DNA of 9,128 bases from Caulobacter sp. B11 (GTDB taxonomy: Bacteria > Pseudomonadota > Alphaproteobacteria > Caulobacterales > Caulobacteraceae). Both the position numbers and the translations under genes were made by a program. The notes under the pieces are model-generated. The model saw only the letters and a list, made by a program, of their open reading frames with translations, was not told where the DNA came from and did no database searches. This document shows positions 6,604-9,128 of the stretch, piece after piece (position 1 is the stretch's first letter; each line of letters starts with the position of its first letter). The stretch spans positions 1 to 9,128 of the forward strand of contig NZ_PEGG01000116.1 in the NCBI RefSeq assembly GCF_002737765.1, given 5' to 3'.

Positions 6604-7256
6604 GCGCCGCCTTCGACCTGGTCGTTCAGTCCGCCCCTCTGTTGCTGAAGGGCGCGGTCTACACGATCCTGCTCAGCGTCATCGGCATGAGCCTCGGCCT
6701 GGCCCTGGGCTTTGGCCTGGCCCTGATGCGGCTGTCGTCCTCGCTTCTGCTGCGCTGGCCGGCAGGGATCTATGTCTCGGCGATCCGCGGCACGCCGCTG
6801 CTGGTGCAGCTGTTCCTGATCTATTACGGCCTGCCGCAGTTCGGCATCGAGCTGCCGCCCCTGCTGGCGGCCGGAATCGGCTTTTCGCTGAACATCGCCG
6901 CCTATGCCTGCGAGATCCTGCGCAGCGCCATCGCCGCCGTCGACAAGGGCCAGTGGGAGGCCGCCAGCGTGCTGGGCATGACCCGCGGCCAGACCCTGCG
7001 GCGGGTGATCCTGCCCCAGGCGGCCCGCACCGCCGTCGCGCCCCTGGCCAACAGCTTCATCAGCCTGGTCAAGGACACCTCGCTGGCCGCCACCATCCAG
7101 GTGCCGGAACTGTTCCGCCAGGCCCAGCTGATCACCGCCCGCACCTTCGAGATCTTCACCATGTATCTGGCGGCCGCCGCCCTCTACTGGATCCTGTCCA
7201 GCCTGCTGGCGCTCGGCCAGGACCGGCTGCAGCGTCGCGCGGAGGGCCGCCGATGA
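6600..7256 (+). CDS. tcyL: Cystine ABC transporter permease (TcyL/YecS-like), 218 aa
   Basis: Inner-membrane channel subunit, probably a homodimer, of the cystine importer. Over its full length it follows the E. coli TcyL (YecS) pattern: [23 protein letters not shown] near residues 63-85, the cytoplasmic EAA loop at about 120-140 ([20 protein letters not shown]) that docks on the ATPase, then [20 protein letters not shown] and [14 protein letters not shown]. Hydrophobic helices lie near residues 13-44, 66-78, 85-110, 142-158 and 184-206. Start at the ATG at 6600 matches the family N-terminus. The ribosome site is weak, 37 bases lie after the receptor stop, and translational coupling is plausible. 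The stop overlaps the ATPase start by four bases (ATGA). Length is as expected for this family. No frameshift is seen. Confidence 0.92.
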   Translation: MSAAFDLVVQSAPLLLKGAVYTILLSVIGMSLGLALGFGLALMRLSSSLLLRWPAGIYVSAIRGTPLLVQLFLIYYGLPQFGIELPPLLAAGIGFSLNIAAYACEILRSAIAAVDKGQWEAASVLGMTRGQTLRRVILPQAARTAVAPLANSFISLVKDTSLAATIQVPELFRQAQLITARTFEIFTMYLAAAALYWILSSLLALGQDRLQRRAEGRR

Positions 7257-7993
7257 GCGCCATCGAAGCCCGGGGCCTGGTCAAGCGGTTCGACGGCGTC
7301 ACCGTGGTCAACGAAGTCGACCTTACCGTCTCGCCGGGCGAGGTGGTGGCCGTGATCGGCCCGAGCGGTTCGGGCAAGAGCACCCTGCTGCGCTGCCTGG
7401 CCGGGCTGGAAACGCCCGAGGCCGGAACCCTGACCGTGGCCGGCGTCACGGCGGGCGGCAAGATCGGCCTGGCCCGCGCCCTCAAGGGCCGGGTCGGGTT
7501 CGTGTTCCAGAGCTTCAACCTGTTTCCGCATCGCACCGCCCTGGAGAATGTGGCCGAGGGCCTGATCGTCGTGCACGGCGTCAAGCCGGCCGAGGCCCGG
7601 GCCAAGGCCCTGGCCCTGCTGACCAAGGTCGGGCTGGCCCACCGGGTCGATGCGCGCCCCGCCGAGATGTCCGGCGGCCAGCAGCAGCGCTGCGCCATCG
7701 CCCGCGCCCTGGCCATGGATCCCGAGGTCATTCTGTTCGACGAACCGACCTCGGCCCTCGACCCGGAGCTGGTCGGCGAGGTGCTCTCGGTGATCCAGGC
7801 CCTGGCCGCCGAGAAGCGCACCATGGTCATCGTCACCCATCAAATGGAGTTCGCCAGGGACGTCGCGGATCGGACGATATTCATGGATGACGGCGTTATT
7901 ATTGAGCAAGGCCCTTCCGCAGAGGTGCTGGGGTCGCCTAAGGAAGAGCGCACGCGACGATTCCTGAGCAAGGTGCGCGGCCTTCAGCCATAA
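7253..7993 (+). CDS. tcyN: Cystine ABC transporter ATP-binding protein (TcyN/YecC-like), 246 aa
   Basis: ATPase that powers the importer. All nucleotide-binding motifs are intact: Walker [10 protein letters not shown] (36-44), Q-loop Gln86 in [13 protein letters not shown], signature SGGQQQR (140-146), Walker B VILFDEP (159-165) with catalytic Glu164, D-loop SALD (167-170) and switch His196. The sequence follows the polar amino acid uptake class (PAAT) and resembles E. coli TcyN. Start ATG overlaps the permease stop. Oddity: codon use changes abruptly at residue 196. By hand count, 13 of the first 195 codons end in A or T, against 17 of the last 51, which include ATA, GTT, ATT-ATT and CGA-CGA. 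The protein itself stays in frame and family-like ([15 protein letters not shown]), so function should be retained. Confidence 0.92.
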   Translation: MSAIEARGLVKRFDGVTVVNEVDLTVSPGEVVAVIGPSGSGKSTLLRCLAGLETPEAGTLTVAGVTAGGKIGLARALKGRVGFVFQSFNLFPHRTALENVAEGLIVVHGVKPAEARAKALALLTKVGLAHRVDARPAEMSGGQQQRCAIARALAMDPEVILFDEPTSALDPELVGEVLSVIQALAAEKRTMVIVTHQMEFARDVADRTIFMDDGVIIEQGPSAEVLGSPKEERTRRFLSKVRGLQP

Positions 7994-8053
7994 TTTGGCC
8001 AACGGCCCCTCACCTCCTCGACGCCAACGCCGTGTGCATTGAGGCGAGGTCCA

Positions 8054-8358
8054 GTGAAACCCTATATCGATCTGAAAGGCGCCTCGGGCGCCGTCTACCG
8101 CTACAAGCTGGCCGAGGACCATGACCCTCGGACCACGATCGCCGGCAACTTCGTCTATGTCGACGAGGCCGGCACCGTGCTGATGGCGGGCGAGGCCAAC
8201 AACCTGCACGCCTCCGGCGCGCGCTTCTCCGAAGCGGCCGAGAACATGGGGCGACCCTGCTCTACACCCGGCTCAACGTCTCCGGTGCCTCGCGCACCGA
8301 CGAGTACAATGACCTTGTGACGGCGCTCGATCCGGTGATGAACCGCGAAGAGGCCTGA
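8054..8358 (+). CDS. Uncharacterised protein, 101 aa after correcting one frameshift
   Basis: No named family recognised. Starts at GTG 8054 with GAGG four bases upstream; an upstream TTG is possible but less likely. The break lies near 8245: adding one C makes GAGAACCATGGG, after which the frame reads ENHGATLLYTRLN, continues through SRTDEYNDLVTALDPVMN and stops at 8356-8358. The corrected protein has no signal or membrane segment and should be cytoplasmic. The order of features (GNFVYVDEAG, then GEANNL, a helix, GATLLYTRLN, an acidic helix, then LDPVMN) recalls the GIY-YIG nuclease fold and small alphaproteobacterial relatives, but GNFVYV and GEANNL lack the expected Tyr and Arg, so any nuclease activity is doubtful. 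It lies 60 bases downstream of the ABC operon and upstream of recG, same strand. Confidence 0.65.
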
Positions 8359-8370
8359 TATCCCAGCGAC

Positions 8371-8393
8371 GCCAGGCGCCCCGCGCGTCTGGC
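8371..8393 (+). terminator. 9-bp GC-rich hairpin after the 101-residue gene
   Basis: GCCAGGCGC at 8371-8379 pairs with GCGTCTGGC at 8385-8393 (one G-T wobble) around a five-base loop, starting 12 bases after the stop codon. Position and strength suit a terminator, but no T-run follows. Confidence 0.45.
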
Positions 8394-8497
8394 CGCTACG
8401 GGGCCTGTCGGCATGGACCTCGGCGCCTGACCCCCACTTTCTGACCCAGCGGCCGTTCGGGCGTCGACGGCTTCCGTCCCCATTCGGCCAAAGCCCC

Positions 8498-8505
8498 GCT
8501 ATGGT
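8498..8505 (+). promoter_or_regulatory. Possible -10 element upstream of recG
   Basis: GCTATGGT resembles the Caulobacter-type -10 consensus GCTANAWC (two or three mismatches) and lies eight bases before the ATG at 8513, which would give a nearly leaderless message. No good -35 is visible. The stretch between the hairpin and this site (8394-8497) shows no other feature. Confidence 0.25.
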
Positions 8506-8512
8506 GCCGGCC

Positions 8513-9128
8513 ATGCGCGCCCTGAGTCCCTCTTTCCGCTGTTCGCCGCCATCTCCACGCTGAAAGGCGTGGGCCCGCGCGTCGCGCCGCTGGTCGAGCG
8601 CCTGCCGGCCCCCTGTGCGCGAATGTGCTGTTCACCCTGCCCCAGGCGGTGATCCGGCGCACGGCGACCACGGCTGACCACGCCATCGATGGCCAGGGTC
8701 CAGACCTTCGTCGTGACCATCGACGCCCACATGCCGCCGCAGCGGGCCGGTCAGCCTTGGCGGGTGCGCAGCTGGGACGAAACCGGCTTCATCACCCTGT
8801 GCTGGTTCAAAAGGCCATGGCGCCCACCTTGAGCGCGCCCATCCGCCGGGAGCCCGGCGGGCGGTCAGCGGCAAGGTCGAGCGCTTCGGCAAGCGAGATC
8901 CAGGTCGCCCATCCGACTATCTGATCGAGGCCGAGCGGGTCGCGACATCCCGCCGGTCGAGGCGGTCTATCCGGCCACCGCGGGCCTGCCCTCGCGCACC
9001 TTCCGCAAGTTCGCCGTCGAGGCCCTGGGCCGCGCCGTCGCCCTGCGGAATGGCAGGATCCCGCCTGGATGGCCCGCGAGGCCTGCCGGCCTGGCGCGAC
9101 GCCTTAGTCGCCGTCCACGCCCCCCAGG
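8513..9128 (+). CDS. recG: ATP-dependent DNA helicase RecG, N-terminal part, 3'-partial, at least nine frameshifts
   Basis: N-terminal section of RecG, the helicase that remodels stalled replication forks and branched DNA. Read across all three frames the order is STLKGVGPRVAPLVERLAGPL (helical start), LFTLPQAVIRR, then the wedge/OB-fold region QTFVVTIDAH, QPWRVRSWDETGFITLCWFKG, ARRAVSGKVERFGNEIQVAHPDYLIEAERV, and PVEAVYPATAGLPSRTFRKF. These are characteristic of alphaproteobacterial RecG; the helicase motor lies beyond the window. The ATG at 8513 fits the expected N-terminus. Breaks, each repaired by one base, lie near 8528-8530 (missing C), 8603-8605 (missing G), 8696-8698 (extra G), 8809-8812 (extra A), 8893 (extra G), 8915 (missing G), 8944 (missing G), 9045 (missing C) and about 9080-9090 (missing base). 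The residues between are well conserved, so sequencing error is far likelier than a pseudogene. Confidence 0.85.

Noticed and set aside
7994..8053. Hairpin TTGGCCAACGGCC after the cystine operon as a terminator
   Set aside because: The stem is only four to five base pairs and there is no T-run, too weak to annotate.
7184..8209. 341-residue open frame on the minus strand
   Set aside because: Antisense shadow of the cystine ATPase and the following gene. The Walker motifs prove the plus strand codes here.
8155..8514. 119-residue minus-strand frame crossing the gap before recG
   Set aside because: It is antisense to the 101-residue gene and has no recognisable motif or ribosome site; the part in the gap is likely random.
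1..9128. Programmed frameshifting or phase variation as the cause of the split genes
   Set aside because: The breaks are at many unrelated short sites and in both directions, are dense in recG, and lack slippery-site and pseudoknot arrangements, so sequencing error is simpler.
1..9128. Defence system, CRISPR array, transposon or prophage
   Set aside because: No regularly spaced repeats, transposase, integrase, toxin-antitoxin pair or nuclease/helicase defence cluster was seen. The helicase present is the housekeeping RecG.

Overview
The window looks like chromosomal DNA from an alphaproteobacterium of the Caulobacter/Phenylobacterium type. It is very GC-rich with strongly G/C-ending codons and uses TTG and GTG starts. 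The gene set is ordinary housekeeping and metabolic: an SDR, a sterol-desaturase-type enzyme, a small outer-membrane barrel, a FabH-like synthase, a Ste24-like M48 protease, a cystine ABC transporter and RecG. The lineage is an inference from style and gene content, since no rRNA or marker comparison was possible.

Layout. (1) 1-494, plus: C-terminal part of an SDR oxidoreductase. (2) 515-1874, minus: an ATGA-overlapped pair, a 133-residue membrane-anchored unknown protein followed by a fatty-acid-hydroxylase/sterol-desaturase protein. (3) 1953-2022: two perfect inverted repeats just after an outer-membrane beta-barrel gene (2032-2562, minus). (4) 2563-2789: divergent control region. (5) 2790-3903, plus: a beta-ketoacyl-ACP synthase III of the PA3286-like type, overlapping tail-to-tail with (6) an SRPBCC protein (3890-4363, minus), which lies downstream of an M48 CAAX-protease-like gene (4407-5600, minus). 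(7) 5768-7993, plus: a complete cystine importer operon, tcyJ-tcyL-tcyN-like. (8) 8054-8358, plus: a 101-residue uncharacterised protein. (9) 8513-9128, plus: the N-terminal part of recG, running off the window.

The cystine operon is the best-defined unit. A lipoprotein receptor, a membrane permease and an ATPase together import cystine, and the genes are tightly packed and probably translationally coupled. The other genes look like independent one- or two-gene transcription units.

The strongest overall signal is technical. Five genes (SDR, desaturase, KAS III, the 101-residue protein and recG) are split by single-base indels, and nearly all can be repaired by adding or removing one base, mostly in a short G/C run. 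Catalytic motifs are intact on both sides of the breaks. Indel density climbs sharply in recG, with at least nine in about 600 bases. This points to uncorrected sequencing errors, possibly near a contig end, rather than pseudogenes. I found no defence system, CRISPR array, transposon, tRNA or rRNA. The biological oddities worth checking are an abrupt codon-usage change at the 3' end of the ATPase gene, a possible 14-codon coupling ORF inside the cystine operon, and a possible degenerate GIY-YIG-like fold in the 101-residue protein.
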